From positions 310,001 to 374,000 of the forward strand of contig NZ_VANU01000004.1 of assembly GCF_005771535.1 (NCBI RefSeq): 64,000 nt of DNA. Reading direction: 5' to 3'. Shown here piece after piece: positions 45,282-54,020 of this stretch (position 1 is its first letter; each line of letters starts with the position of its first letter). A program made the position numbers and the translations under genes. The notes under the pieces were generated by a model. It was not told the DNA's origin. It was given only the letters and a program-made list of their open reading frames with translations, and did no database searches. The DNA is from Arcobacter arenosus. Its GTDB lineage: Bacteria; Campylobacterota; Campylobacteria; Campylobacterales; Arcobacteraceae.

Positions 45282-45345
45282 GTCAAATTTCCCTATAAAG
45301 TAATTTTAGGTATCATACCATATCTTATATGAAAAGGCAGTTTTG

Positions 45346-46032
45346 ATGGATAAAGCATTAATTTCTAAACTTAGTAGTTTCTCTGTTTTATATGCAGAAG
45401 ATGAAGAGGGAATTAGAAATAATATTAATGAAATATTAAAACAACTATTCAAAAAAACTTTTGTAGCTAAAAATGCAAAAGAAGCATTTAATATGTATGA
45501 ATCAAATAAACCAGATTTAATCATTACAGATATTAAAATGCCAAATGAAACAGGAATAGAGTTAATCAAAAAAATCAGAAAAAGAGATAGTAAAGTTAGA
45601 GTTATAATCACATCTGCACACACTGATTTAGATTATATGCTTGAAGCGACTGAACTACATTTAGTAAAATATATTATAAAACCTATAACTGAGGGTAAAC
45701 TATTTGAAGCATTAGAAGCTTTTATTAAAAGTTATGACACAGCTAGAGTATACAATTTAAAAGAGGGTTGGCTTTTTGATGAAAGCAAATCACTAATTAC
45801 TACAGAAAACAATGAATTTAAACTTACTAAAAAAGAGAATCAGTTTTTAAAACTTTTAATTCAAAAAAATAGAATTATTACATACGAAGAGATGGAAAAT
45901 ATTATATGGACTGAAGATAATATAATGACTCCAAATGCTATGAGACTTTTTATAAAAAACTTCAGAAAAAAACTACCTGAAAATACCCTAAGAAATATTC
46001 AAGGTACAGGCTATAGATTAGTTTTAGACTAA
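45346..46032 (+). CDS. OmpR-family response regulator
   Basis: A 228-residue regulator with a receiver domain (acidic pair in YAEDEE, phosphoacceptor D62 in IITDIKMP, lysine in IIKPI) and a C-terminal winged helix (FLKLLIQKNRIITYEEMENIIW; IQGTGYRL). The ATG at 45346 is preferred over the in-frame TTG just before it because of spacing to AAGG. It diverges from the Cache kinase gene, the likely cognate sensor. Its stop overlaps the convergent EI24 gene by 4 bases. Targets unknown. Confidence 0.9.
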   Translation: MDKALISKLSSFSVLYAEDEEGIRNNINEILKQLFKKTFVAKNAKEAFNMYESNKPDLIITDIKMPNETGIELIKKIRKRDSKVRVIITSAHTDLDYMLEATELHLVKYIIKPITEGKLFEALEAFIKSYDTARVYNLKEGWLFDESKSLITTENNEFKLTKKENQFLKLLIQKNRIITYEEMENIIWTEDNIMTPNAMRLFIKNFRKKLPENTLRNIQGTGYRLVLD

Positions 46033-46856
46033 CCTATTAGCTTTGTATCGTTATCTATATTATTGTCTAAATCATAACTTCTTAATTTTTCTAGTTGTAT
46101 AAAATAGCTATGTCCTAGATATATTATAAAAAATACAGCAGAAAAAAGCATCAACGATGGGATTAAAGATAAAAAATATAAAAATGCTGTTCTTAATCTA
46201 AAAGCAAAAGCTTTTTTCTTATGAATAGCTTTATACTCATCTTCACTTAATATAGTTGAAGCAACATCAAAATTTAATAGTTTATGGAAGAAATAATAAA
46301 CAGGAAAGTTTATTGCAATAATATTAACCAATGGAATAAAATATAAAGGGATAAAAAGAATAAACAATAACACCATAATAAATCCACTTTTAAGGGCAAT
46401 CCATAAAGGTGTAAGTAAAGAACCAAAACCATTGGTTTGTAAATGGGAATAGTGCCTTTTATGTAGAACCTTTAAAATCATAGGTGTTAAAAACCCAATA
46501 ATAATAACAGTTAAAAAAACTGAAAACATCATTACAAATATAGTCCCAACAGTATAAATTAAAAAACCAACTAACCATGAAGTAATAGAGTATTTAAACA
46601 AAAATGCGATTATTGAAGTCATCCAAATAAAATAAAATGGTGCTTGTTCATCTACTGTCACCTCTTGACCAGATTGCACTTGTTGCACATAAATCTCTAA
46701 AGAATCAAATCCATATCCTGCAGCAGTGTAAAAAAATATCAACATTATAATCAAAGTAAAAAGCAATGGCAAAATTGCAATTTTTAACATATCTTTTGTA
46801 AAAAAGTCTTTTATACTAAGACCTATTACTTCACCTTCTAATAAATCTCTTTTCAT
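46029..46856 (-). CDS. EI24/CysZ-like membrane protein
   Basis: A 275-residue protein with about five membrane segments and the EI24 family pattern, including LLTPLWIALKSGFIMVLLFILFIPLYFIPLVNIIAINFPVYYFFHK. The family includes CysZ, a sulfate permease, but most bacterial members are uncharacterised. No sulfur genes are next to it. It lies 18 bases after a radical SAM gene and so may share its transcript. Confidence 0.75.
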   Translation of the reverse strand: MKRDLLEGEVIGLSIKDFFTKDMLKIAILPLLFTLIIMLIFFYTAAGYGFDSLEIYVQQVQSGQEVTVDEQAPFYFIWMTSIIAFLFKYSITSWLVGFLIYTVGTIFVMMFSVFLTVIIIGFLTPMILKVLHKRHYSHLQTNGFGSLLTPLWIALKSGFIMVLLFILFIPLYFIPLVNIIAINFPVYYFFHKLLNFDVASTILSEDEYKAIHKKKAFAFRLRTAFLYFLSLIPSLMLFSAVFFIIYLGHSYFIQLEKLRSYDLDNNIDNDTKLIG

Positions 46857-46874
46857 AAACTATCCCTTCATTTG

Positions 46875-47753
46875 CTAATCAAATCTTTTTCTATAATCAC
46901 ATTTTTGACAAAGCTCTTCTATTACTTCACCATTTTTAAAACCATTTTGAATATCTTTTACTTTTTTTGAGTTTAGGATATCTTTTAATTGTGTATTGTT
47001 CGTATTCCCTAAATTAATAACTGCATCTTTATCTAAACAACATGGAACAACAGTTCCTGAACTTAATACTCCAAAGTGAGAATCTAAACCATAACAAAAA
47101 CCTTTGTTACTTACAAATTCATTGTTTAAACTTGGCCAGTTAAAATAGTCATCAAAATTAAAAAATATCATTCTATCTATTTTAATATTTTTTGGTTTCT
47201 CTTTATAAACATTTTCCATGTCTATTTTACAATCAAATTTTTCATTTACTAAATCAAATACGCTTTTATTAAACTCTTTTGCACTTTGAGACTCATCTAA
47301 ATTCCAAATTCGTAAGTTAATAAAAAAGTGTTGCCGTTTCTCTTTTGCATATTCACAAAAACTTAAAATTGGTTCTAAATACTCTTTTAAACTCTTTTTA
47401 TGAGAATTAGCATTATAAGAATTTATGGAAAAATTGATTTGTCTAATTGTTTCATTCATCAAACTATCAAAATGAGTTTCATTTAAATTATTTGCAGTTG
47501 TAGTAATATTTACTTTTAATTTATGTTTTCTACTAATTTCTAGATATTCTTGTAAATTTGATAATACTAAAGGATCCCCAACAATATGGTAAGCTAATTC
47601 ATTGGTTACCTCTTTTAATTGATTATTTAAATCATCAAAACTTTCAAGACTCATAGTTTGATTTGGTAAATTTTTAGGAGGGCAGAAACTACATTTTAAA
47701 TTACATATATTTGTAATTTCCACATGAACTTTTCTAAATTTTTTAATAATCAA
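46875..47753 (-). CDS. Radical SAM/SPASM-domain protein
   Basis: A 292-residue radical SAM enzyme. The S-adenosylmethionine cluster motif is CNLKCSFC near residue 17, and HIVGDPLV and NITTTANN fit the barrel. A C-terminal SPASM-like region has CYGLDSHFGVLSSGTVVPCCLD and CQKCDYR for an additional iron-sulfur cluster. SPASM proteins modify peptides or other enzymes, but no precursor peptide is obvious here. The start is a TTG. It follows an unknown 179-residue gene by 3 bases, and both may be read from the tRNA-Gly promoter. Confidence 0.88.
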   Translation of the reverse strand: MIIKKFRKVHVEITNICNLKCSFCPPKNLPNQTMSLESFDDLNNQLKEVTNELAYHIVGDPLVLSNLQEYLEISRKHKLKVNITTTANNLNETHFDSLMNETIRQINFSINSYNANSHKKSLKEYLEPILSFCEYAKEKRQHFFINLRIWNLDESQSAKEFNKSVFDLVNEKFDCKIDMENVYKEKPKNIKIDRMIFFNFDDYFNWPSLNNEFVSNKGFCYGLDSHFGVLSSGTVVPCCLDKDAVINLGNTNNTQLKDILNSKKVKDIQNGFKNGEVIEELCQKCDYRKRFD

Positions 47754-47756
47754 TTC

Positions 47757-48296
47757 CTATTTTAAAAGATATGGAAGATCACGTTTTAAAGACTCTAATA
47801 AATCTTCATTTAAAAAGAATTTTGCAAATTCTTGTTCCTTGTTTTTATAACAATAGCTGCAAACATATCTATTTCTTTTGATTAATTCTATTGTCTCTTC
47901 TAAAATTGTTTGTAACTCTTCATCACTATTTTTATAATGATTATACATAGTTTTTAAAGGCTCTTCTAAATTTGTATCTTTAAAGAAAACTACATTATCT
48001 TCAAGTAATTCAATAACATTTTCATCATTTGATTTTATATTTAAAAATGCTGTTTTAATATCATCCATTCTAAGGTCAAATTTATACCCTAAAAGTAAAA
48101 GTTCTTTAAAACTATTTATATCATTTTCTTGGAAATAATATTGCAATAAAAGTGTCAGATAATGCTCTTTTACATCACTATCATAACTTTCTATATAATC
48201 TAAGACATACTCAACATCATCTATTTTATTTGTTTCTAAAAGTGTTTTATGAATAATACCAACTTCTGCTATTATTTCGTGTAATCTATCACTCAT
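47757..48296 (-). CDS. Unknown helical protein, probable partner of the radical SAM enzyme
   Basis: A 179-residue acidic, all-helical protein that I do not recognise. There is no signal peptide or membrane segment. A CSYC pair near residue 148 could bind a metal or cluster. It starts with AAGGA upstream, about 55 bases after a tRNA-Gly, and ends 3 bases before the radical SAM gene, so the two are almost certainly co-translated. It might be the substrate, a chaperone or unrelated. Confidence 0.75.
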   Translation of the reverse strand: MSDRLHEIIAEVGIIHKTLLETNKIDDVEYVLDYIESYDSDVKEHYLTLLLQYYFQENDINSFKELLLLGYKFDLRMDDIKTAFLNIKSNDENVIELLEDNVVFFKDTNLEEPLKTMYNHYKNSDEELQTILEETIELIKRNRYVCSYCYKNKEQEFAKFFLNEDLLESLKRDLPYLLK

Positions 48297-48350
48297 TTGT
48301 ATCCTTAAGCTTTATAAAAATTAATTAGAAATTGGATTAATAAATCTAAG

Positions 48351-48427
48351 TGGAGCGGGAGACGAGACTCGAACTCGCGACAATCTGCTTGGAAGGCAGA
48401 GGCTCTAGCCAACTGAGCTACTCCCGC
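48351..48427 (-). tRNA. tRNA-Gly(TCC), single copy
   Basis: A 77-base cloverleaf including the encoded CCA. The acceptor stem GCGGGAG pairs with CTCCCGC and the anticodon loop carries TCC. It is identical over all 77 bases to the copies at 55052-55128 and 55182-55258. An extended -10 (TGCTATAAT, core 48441-48446) sits just before it. No terminator follows, so the transcript may read into the gene at 48296. Confidence 0.96.
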
Positions 48428-48440
48428 TTATCAGATTGGA

Positions 48441-48464
48441 ATTATAGCATAGATTAACTATAAT
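48441..48464. promoter_or_regulatory. Divergent -10 elements for tRNA-Gly and the Nudix gene
   Basis: Minus-strand TATAAT at 48446-48441 and plus-strand TATAAT at 48459-48464 form an inverted repeat (ATTATAG, 10 bases, CTATAAT). Transcription should start about seven bases beyond each. Confidence 0.6.
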
Positions 48465-48483
48465 TACAAAAAAGGATTAATCT

Positions 48484-48900
48484 ATGATAAAAACTCCCCA
48501 TTTAAGTACTGATGGTATTATAAAATTATATGATGAAAATGATATCTTTAAAGGAATTGTCCTAATTGAAAGATTAAATGAACCTCATGGTTTAGCATTA
48601 CCAGGTGGTTTTGTTGATATAGGTGAAAGTGTTGAAAACGCTTTAGTTAGAGAGATGAAAGAGGAAACAAATTTAGATGTAAAGATATTAAATCTCCAAA
48701 ATATTTATTCAGATCCATCTAGAGATCCAAGATTCCATACTGCTTCTGCTGTTTATGTTTGTGAAGCAAAGGGAAAACCAAAAGCACAAGATGATGCAAA
48801 AGAGGTTTTTATATATCCAATAAAAGAGATACCTTTAGAAAAACTAGTGTTTGATCATAGAAAAATTATTGAAGATTTTCAAAAAACTATTAGATGGTAA
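48484..48900 (+). CDS. Nudix hydrolase
   Basis: A 138-residue Nudix protein. The Nudix box is complete: GGFVDIGESVENALVREMKEETNLDV, fitting G-x5-E-x7-R-E-x2-E-E. Such enzymes hydrolyse nucleoside diphosphates linked to another group, such as ADP-ribose, NADH or sugar nucleotides; the SDPSRDPRFHTAS stretch is like ADP-ribose pyrophosphatase-type members. AAAAGGA precedes the ATG. It is a single gene divergent from tRNA-Gly. Confidence 0.9.
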   Translation: MIKTPHLSTDGIIKLYDENDIFKGIVLIERLNEPHGLALPGGFVDIGESVENALVREMKEETNLDVKILNLQNIYSDPSRDPRFHTASAVYVCEAKGKPKAQDDAKEVFIYPIKEIPLEKLVFDHRKIIEDFQKTIRW

Positions 48901-48908
48901 AATAAAAA

Positions 48909-48931
48909 AGAGGAGAAAGGAAAACTCCTCT
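48909..48931 (-). terminator. Terminator of the minus-strand signalling operon
   Basis: Seven-base perfect stem (AGAGGAG/CTCCTCT) with a 9-base loop. Read on the minus strand it is followed by a T-run, so it should end the transcript of the receiver/kinase gene that stops at 49015. Confidence 0.65.
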
Positions 48932-49014
48932 GTGAAGTGATATGTATGTAAATTTATTTTAACGAAATATATACATAATCTTATTTTTAAAGTGACTATA
49001 AACTATACAAGTTT

Positions 49015-50163
49015 CTATCTTTTTAATAATTCTACTTTAAATAAGACTCCTCCATCTTTATTTTCTTCTAAAATCAATTTACCATTACTTTTTTCAATTA
49101 TCATTTTTAAAATATATAAATTGATGTCAAACTTTTTTGTTTTTAATAAATGATTTTTATCCAAATAAATTTTAAAATTTTCAAAGTTTGAATAAGTTGA
49201 ATTATCAAAATATAATATTGATATTTTCTCTTCATCATCTTTAATTTCAATATTTATCATTTTATTGTCAATTGTTGTTTTTGAAAAAGAGTTTAAACTA
49301 ACTAAAAGTAATTTTGAAAAAATCTGTTTTAAATCTTCCTCAACCATATCAACAACAATTAAATTATCCCCTATAAATTTAATTTCAATTTTTTGTCTAT
49401 CAAATTCACTTCTGAATTTAAATAAAACACTATCAATAATAACTTTCAAATTATGTTTTGCAATTTTTTTATCAACTTGAAAAAGATTTGAAAAATCTGA
49501 TAAGCCCTCTTCTACTCCATTTATTTCAGATAAAACCTTATTAAGACTTTTAGCAAAAACATCATTCATATTTGATTCAGATATCAACTCCATAGATTGT
49601 AAATAAATTTTCATATTAGATATTGGCTTTTTAAGTTCATTAGATATTAAGCCAACTAAATCATTCATATCTTTTAATTTTTCTTGTTGAAGGATTTTTT
49701 CATCTTTTTTACGAATCTCTTCTATTTGCTCTGAAACTTTTTCATTTAAACTATTATTTAAAATTTTTAATTGTTTTGTAGTCCTTGATAACTTAAGATG
49801 TAATTGAACTCTTTTTAATAAAACTTCCGGATAAAATGGTTTTACAATATAATCCACAGCCCCTAGTTCAAACCCTTGAATAATATCTTTCTCATCATCT
49901 TTAACCGTTGAAAAGATTATTGGAATATTTTTATATTTTTCATTATTAGTAATCTCTTTGCAGGTTTCATAACCATTCATCACAGGCATAATTACATCTA
50001 AAAGAATTAAATCAATATTAGGGTTTTTATCTAAAAGTTCTAAAGCTTTTTTCCCACTTTGTGCGAAAAGCACTTTATAGTCTTTTAATATTTTCATTGC
50101 AATTTGAAGATTTTTTGCATCATCATCAACAATTAAAATTGTTTGCAAATCATCATTTTTCAT
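49015..50163 (-). CDS. Receiver domain fused to a degenerate histidine kinase-like module
   Basis: A 382-residue protein. Residues 1-125 are an intact receiver (acidic residues at 13-15, phosphoacceptor D56 in LILLDVIMP, K108). A coiled coil (about 128-165) leads to a region shaped like HisKA plus HATPase, but the phospho-acceptor box reads LISNELKKPIS, with Asn175 in place of histidine, and the expected DxGxG of the ATP site is DNSTYSN. It probably cannot autophosphorylate and may act as a phosphorylation-controlled scaffold or kinase regulator. It overlaps the lone receiver gene upstream by 11 bases. Confidence 0.82.
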   Translation of the reverse strand: MKNDDLQTILIVDDDAKNLQIAMKILKDYKVLFAQSGKKALELLDKNPNIDLILLDVIMPVMNGYETCKEITNNEKYKNIPIIFSTVKDDEKDIIQGFELGAVDYIVKPFYPEVLLKRVQLHLKLSRTTKQLKILNNSLNEKVSEQIEEIRKKDEKILQQEKLKDMNDLVGLISNELKKPISNMKIYLQSMELISESNMNDVFAKSLNKVLSEINGVEEGLSDFSNLFQVDKKIAKHNLKVIIDSVLFKFRSEFDRQKIEIKFIGDNLIVVDMVEEDLKQIFSKLLLVSLNSFSKTTIDNKMINIEIKDDEEKISILYFDNSTYSNFENFKIYLDKNHLLKTKKFDINLYILKMIIEKSNGKLILEENKDGGVLFKVELLKR

Positions 50164-50554
50164 AAGTACTTTCCTCTAAAAGTTTTAATTTTACATAATT
50201 ATTTGCCTTAGTAACTAATTCAATATTAATAAAAGGCTTTACAACATAATCAATTCCACCTACTTCATAAGCTTGTTCAATATCTTTTGTAGAATCTTTC
50301 CCCGATAAAAAAACAATTGGAATATTTTTTGTTTTATCATCACTTTTAAGTTTTTTACAAACCTCAAAGCCATTAATATCAGGCATCATAATATCTAATA
50401 AAATCAAATCAAATTCTTGTTCTGAAGTAAGTTTTAAAGCCATTTTCCCATCTTTAGCATAAAACATTTTATGCCCTTCATTTTTTAATATATTCATGGC
50501 CATCTGAATATTTTTTGGTACATCATCTACTATTAGAATTTTTCCTTTAAACAC
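50153..50554 (-). CDS. Stand-alone receiver domain protein
   Basis: A 133-residue single receiver domain: acidic pair VDDVPKN, phosphoacceptor D54 in LILLDIMMPDINGFEV, and lysine in YVVKPF. No output domain follows. It is the third gene of a four-gene signalling operon, starting at a GTG inside the end of the hybrid kinase gene (8-base overlap). It could receive phosphate from the hybrid kinase and pass it on, or bind a motor or another protein in the manner of CheY. Target unknown. Confidence 0.88.
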   Translation of the reverse strand: MFKGKILIVDDVPKNIQMAMNILKNEGHKMFYAKDGKMALKLTSEQEFDLILLDIMMPDINGFEVCKKLKSDDKTKNIPIVFLSGKDSTKDIEQAYEVGGIDYVVKPFINIELVTKANNYVKLKLLEESTYEK

Positions 50555-53500
50555 TTAACTTCACCTTTAGCTTTTCAATATTTTCATTATATGTATTCAT
50601 TAAATAATCAACTTTTTCTATATCAAATGAATTTATATTTGTTATTAAATCTTGAGCATAATTTCTTAATAAATCAATTTTATTTTTCACAGCTAGATCT
50701 AAAACTTTATTTGCAAACTCTTCAATTAAAGTAAAATCTCCACTCTCTTTTACAAAATTATACTCTTCTTTTAAACTATTTTCTAAATCACTAATTACAT
50801 CTTTTAATTTTTCTAAATCATATTCTTCTTTTTCTTCTTCTTCGATAATATTTTCTTCTAGTTTTTTATATTTTAGATGTTTAGTCATTTCAATTATTAA
50901 ATCTTCTAAAATAACAGGTTTTCTTAAATATCCATCAAAACCAAAATCTGTAACTTTTTCAAAATCTTTTCTCATAACTGAAGCAGTTAAAGCTATTAAT
51001 GGAATTTTACTAAGTTTTTCATCAGCTTTTATTATTGTTGCAGCTTCATAACCATCCATAACGGGCATTCTTAAATCCATTAAAATTAAATTAAAATTAA
51101 CATTTTTTAATCTATTTATGGCCTCTTGACCATCTTTTGCTTCTATTATCTCTAAATCAAAATTCTTTAGTGCGGCAATCACTAGTTGTCTATTTTCTTC
51201 CACATCATCAACAACTAAAATAGTAGACTTTTCAAAAACTATTGATTTTGTATCAATTTTACTTTCAACTAATTCTTCATTAATTGAACTAACATCTAAA
51301 TCATATAATGTAACTTTGAAAGTACTACCTTTTCCCACTTCACTTTCTACTTCTATTTTACCATTTAACATTTTTGCTAATTTTGCACAAATTGATAAAC
51401 CTAAACCTGTTCCACCATATTTTGCAGTATTTTGATTTTCTTGTTGTTCAAAGGCATTAAAAATCGATTTTAAATTCTTTTTATTTATACCTATTCCTGT
51501 ATCTTCAACTATAAAAACTAAATCTACTTTACTTTTTATTTCATTTTTATAAAGGGACATAGCTTTTAGTTTTATTTGCCCTTTATCGGTAAATTTAATT
51601 GCATTTCCAATTAAATTAAATAATATTTGTCTAACCCTTACTCCATCTGTGATAATATATTTTGGTAATTTTTCATCAATTTCCATAATAAAATTGATAT
51701 TTTTACTTATAATTTTAGAATGAAAGATTGACTCCATCTCAATAAAAACACTTCTTGGATTTATAGATTCTTTTTTAATTTCCATTTTTCCAGCTTCTAT
51801 TTTTGAAAGGTCTAAAATATCATTTATAATTCTAAGTAAAGAATCCCCACCTTTTTTTATTGAGTTTAAATATTCTTTATGGACTGGATTATCTATTTCT
51901 TTATCTAATATCTCAGTAAAACCTAAAACTGAATTCATTGGTGTTCTAATTTCATGGCTCATATTTGCCAAAAATTCACTTTTTTGTTTTGCTAAATTTT
52001 CTGCTTTTACCTTTGCATCTTTTAATTCTTCATTTAATTCTTCAACATGATTCTTTTCATCTTCAAGTTCTTTAGTCCTAGATAATACTTTGTTTTCTAG
52101 ATTTTTATTTAAATCCTTTAATTCAAAAGTTTTTTGATCTACTAAAACCTGTAATCTTCTATTATTAAGAGTAAAAAACAATATAATACCAATTGTTCCA
52201 ATCACAACATACCAAACAATCCTATAGTCAACAATAGGTTCAAATGCTATATCATTAAACTTATTTTTTATCTCTAAATGTTCCATCTCATTTATTGAAG
52301 ACATAAATTTAGACAAAATATTATAAAGTAAATCTTCACTTCTTTTTACAAAAAGAGTTAATGATAATTTCACATCAACTGAACCTACGATTCTTAAATC
52401 ATGCAAACCAAAAGATTTAATAGAGTAACTCATTAAAGCCGCTGTACCAAGCATGGCATCATATTTTTTTGACACTAAATCTGTAAGTCCCTCTTTAATA
52501 TTCTCTACTTCATAAAACTTTAAATTTGGATATTTTTTATAAATCTCCTGCACATAACCATAACCTTTAATAATTGCGATTTTTTTATCTTTTAAAGAAT
52601 TTAAATCTTCAACAAAACTAGTATTGTTATCCATAACAATTACCACTTGACTCTCAATATAAGGTTCAATAGGTTTATAATATTTATATAAGGCTGTATT
52701 TTTAATATCATCGGAGATAATATCAACTTTGTTATCTTTAGCTAAAGATAATGTTTCAGACCAAGAGTCAGTTTTAATCTTATCTATTTTTAAACCAACA
52801 AAATTTTCAAATTTTTTTAAATATTCTGAAACAAATCCAATATACTCACCTTGTTCGTTAAAACCTTCAAAAGGGAGCCATTTAGGATCCCCTGCAAAAG
52901 TTATTTTAGGTGCAGAATCAAGCCATTTTATCTCTTCTGAACTAAGATTTAAACTATTTTTATCATTGATTTTATAAACTTTATTTTGTAAGGCATCTAA
53001 TTTTTCTTGGGGAATTTTATTATGAGCTTTAATTAAAATTGATTGTAAAATTTTATATTTTTTACTAAGACCTATATATACTTCACCATATTTATTATAA
53101 AACTTTTTTCCAATTTTTAAATTATAGTTTTCTAAAAATTTCTCATTTAAACTATATATTAAAATTGCATCTGCTTTAGAATCCTTTTTTTCCAAAGATT
53201 CATACATCTTTGTATTTTTATCTAAAACGATGGTTTTAATATTTAAATTTAAATTCTTTACTATTTCATTTGTAATAGATTCTTTTTGTAAATAAACAGT
53301 CTTATTTTCCAAGTCTTCTATAGATTTGATATCATTATTTTCTTTTTTAACAACAATATACATAGGAGTATAGAAATAAGGCTTTGAGAACAAAAACTGA
53401 TTATCTTCTCTATCTTGACTCCAACTTAAATCAAGTATACCGTGAACTTTTTCACCTTTTATAGTAGCTTTTATTCCAGTAGACCATTTATCAAAATCAG

Positions 53501-54020
53501 TAAGTGAAATATTTAAACCTCCATATTGACTAAGAAGATTAATATAATCTATGTGAACATTTTTTCCAAGAATATCAGATGCCCAATAACTCATTTTAGC
53601 AATTTTTATTACTGGATTTTTCTTTAACCAAAGTAGTTCTTCTTTTGTATACTCCAATGAAGCACTGTGTAAGTCTAAAATCTTTTTATCATAACAGATA
53701 TCTATTCTACCTATTTTTTTAGTCTCATATTCAATAATTGATGAATCAATAATATTTCCATTGCTACATGTAAAATCTTTTTTTTCTTTTAATTTATATT
53801 GCCAATAGATTTCATCATATTCTAAATCAATTATTTGAACAGATAAAATATTGTTTTTCTGTTTTATATAAGGTATTATTAATTCATCAAAGGAATCTTT
53901 ATCAAGTTCAAAAAGTGGTTTTGAACTAATATTTGCTAAAGTTAAAGTATCTTTATAAATAGCAAAAAGAGGCGTTAAGAACAAACTTAAAAACAATACA
54001 AGTTTTATTATTGTTTTCAT
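50547..54020 (-). CDS. BvgS/EvgS-like hybrid sensor kinase with tandem periplasmic binding domains
   Basis: A 1157-residue hybrid kinase. Order: signal sequence (1-20), an extra N-terminal domain of unknown type (about 25-120), two SBP_bac_3 Venus-flytrap domains (about 135-350 and 370-590), a membrane helix (about 601-619), a coiled coil, HisKA with H689 (MSHEIRTPMNSVLGF), HATPase (N-box N806, DTGIG, GGTGLGLSI) and a receiver with D982 (LILMDLRMPVMDGYEA). The last 90 residues are helical and resemble a Hpt-like domain that has lost its histidine. The gene overlaps the binding-protein gene by ATGA. The ligand is probably an amino acid or organic acid. Confidence 0.9.
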   Translation of the reverse strand: MKTIIKLVLFLSLFLTPLFAIYKDTLTLANISSKPLFELDKDSFDELIIPYIKQKNNILSVQIIDLEYDEIYWQYKLKEKKDFTCSNGNIIDSSIIEYETKKIGRIDICYDKKILDLHSASLEYTKEELLWLKKNPVIKIAKMSYWASDILGKNVHIDYINLLSQYGGLNISLTDFDKWSTGIKATIKGEKVHGILDLSWSQDREDNQFLFSKPYFYTPMYIVVKKENNDIKSIEDLENKTVYLQKESITNEIVKNLNLNIKTIVLDKNTKMYESLEKKDSKADAILIYSLNEKFLENYNLKIGKKFYNKYGEVYIGLSKKYKILQSILIKAHNKIPQEKLDALQNKVYKINDKNSLNLSSEEIKWLDSAPKITFAGDPKWLPFEGFNEQGEYIGFVSEYLKKFENFVGLKIDKIKTDSWSETLSLAKDNKVDIISDDIKNTALYKYYKPIEPYIESQVVIVMDNNTSFVEDLNSLKDKKIAIIKGYGYVQEIYKKYPNLKFYEVENIKEGLTDLVSKKYDAMLGTAALMSYSIKSFGLHDLRIVGSVDVKLSLTLFVKRSEDLLYNILSKFMSSINEMEHLEIKNKFNDIAFEPIVDYRIVWYVVIGTIGIILFFTLNNRRLQVLVDQKTFELKDLNKNLENKVLSRTKELEDEKNHVEELNEELKDAKVKAENLAKQKSEFLANMSHEIRTPMNSVLGFTEILDKEIDNPVHKEYLNSIKKGGDSLLRIINDILDLSKIEAGKMEIKKESINPRSVFIEMESIFHSKIISKNINFIMEIDEKLPKYIITDGVRVRQILFNLIGNAIKFTDKGQIKLKAMSLYKNEIKSKVDLVFIVEDTGIGINKKNLKSIFNAFEQQENQNTAKYGGTGLGLSICAKLAKMLNGKIEVESEVGKGSTFKVTLYDLDVSSINEELVESKIDTKSIVFEKSTILVVDDVEENRQLVIAALKNFDLEIIEAKDGQEAINRLKNVNFNLILMDLRMPVMDGYEAATIIKADEKLSKIPLIALTASVMRKDFEKVTDFGFDGYLRKPVILEDLIIEMTKHLKYKKLEENIIEEEEKEEYDLEKLKDVISDLENSLKEEYNFVKESGDFTLIEEFANKVLDLAVKNKIDLLRNYAQDLITNINSFDIEKVDYLMNTYNENIEKLKVKLSV

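Noticed and set aside
46029-46856. Naming the EI24 protein CysZ sulfate permease
   Set aside because: Only the fold family is supported; no sulfur assimilation genes are nearby.
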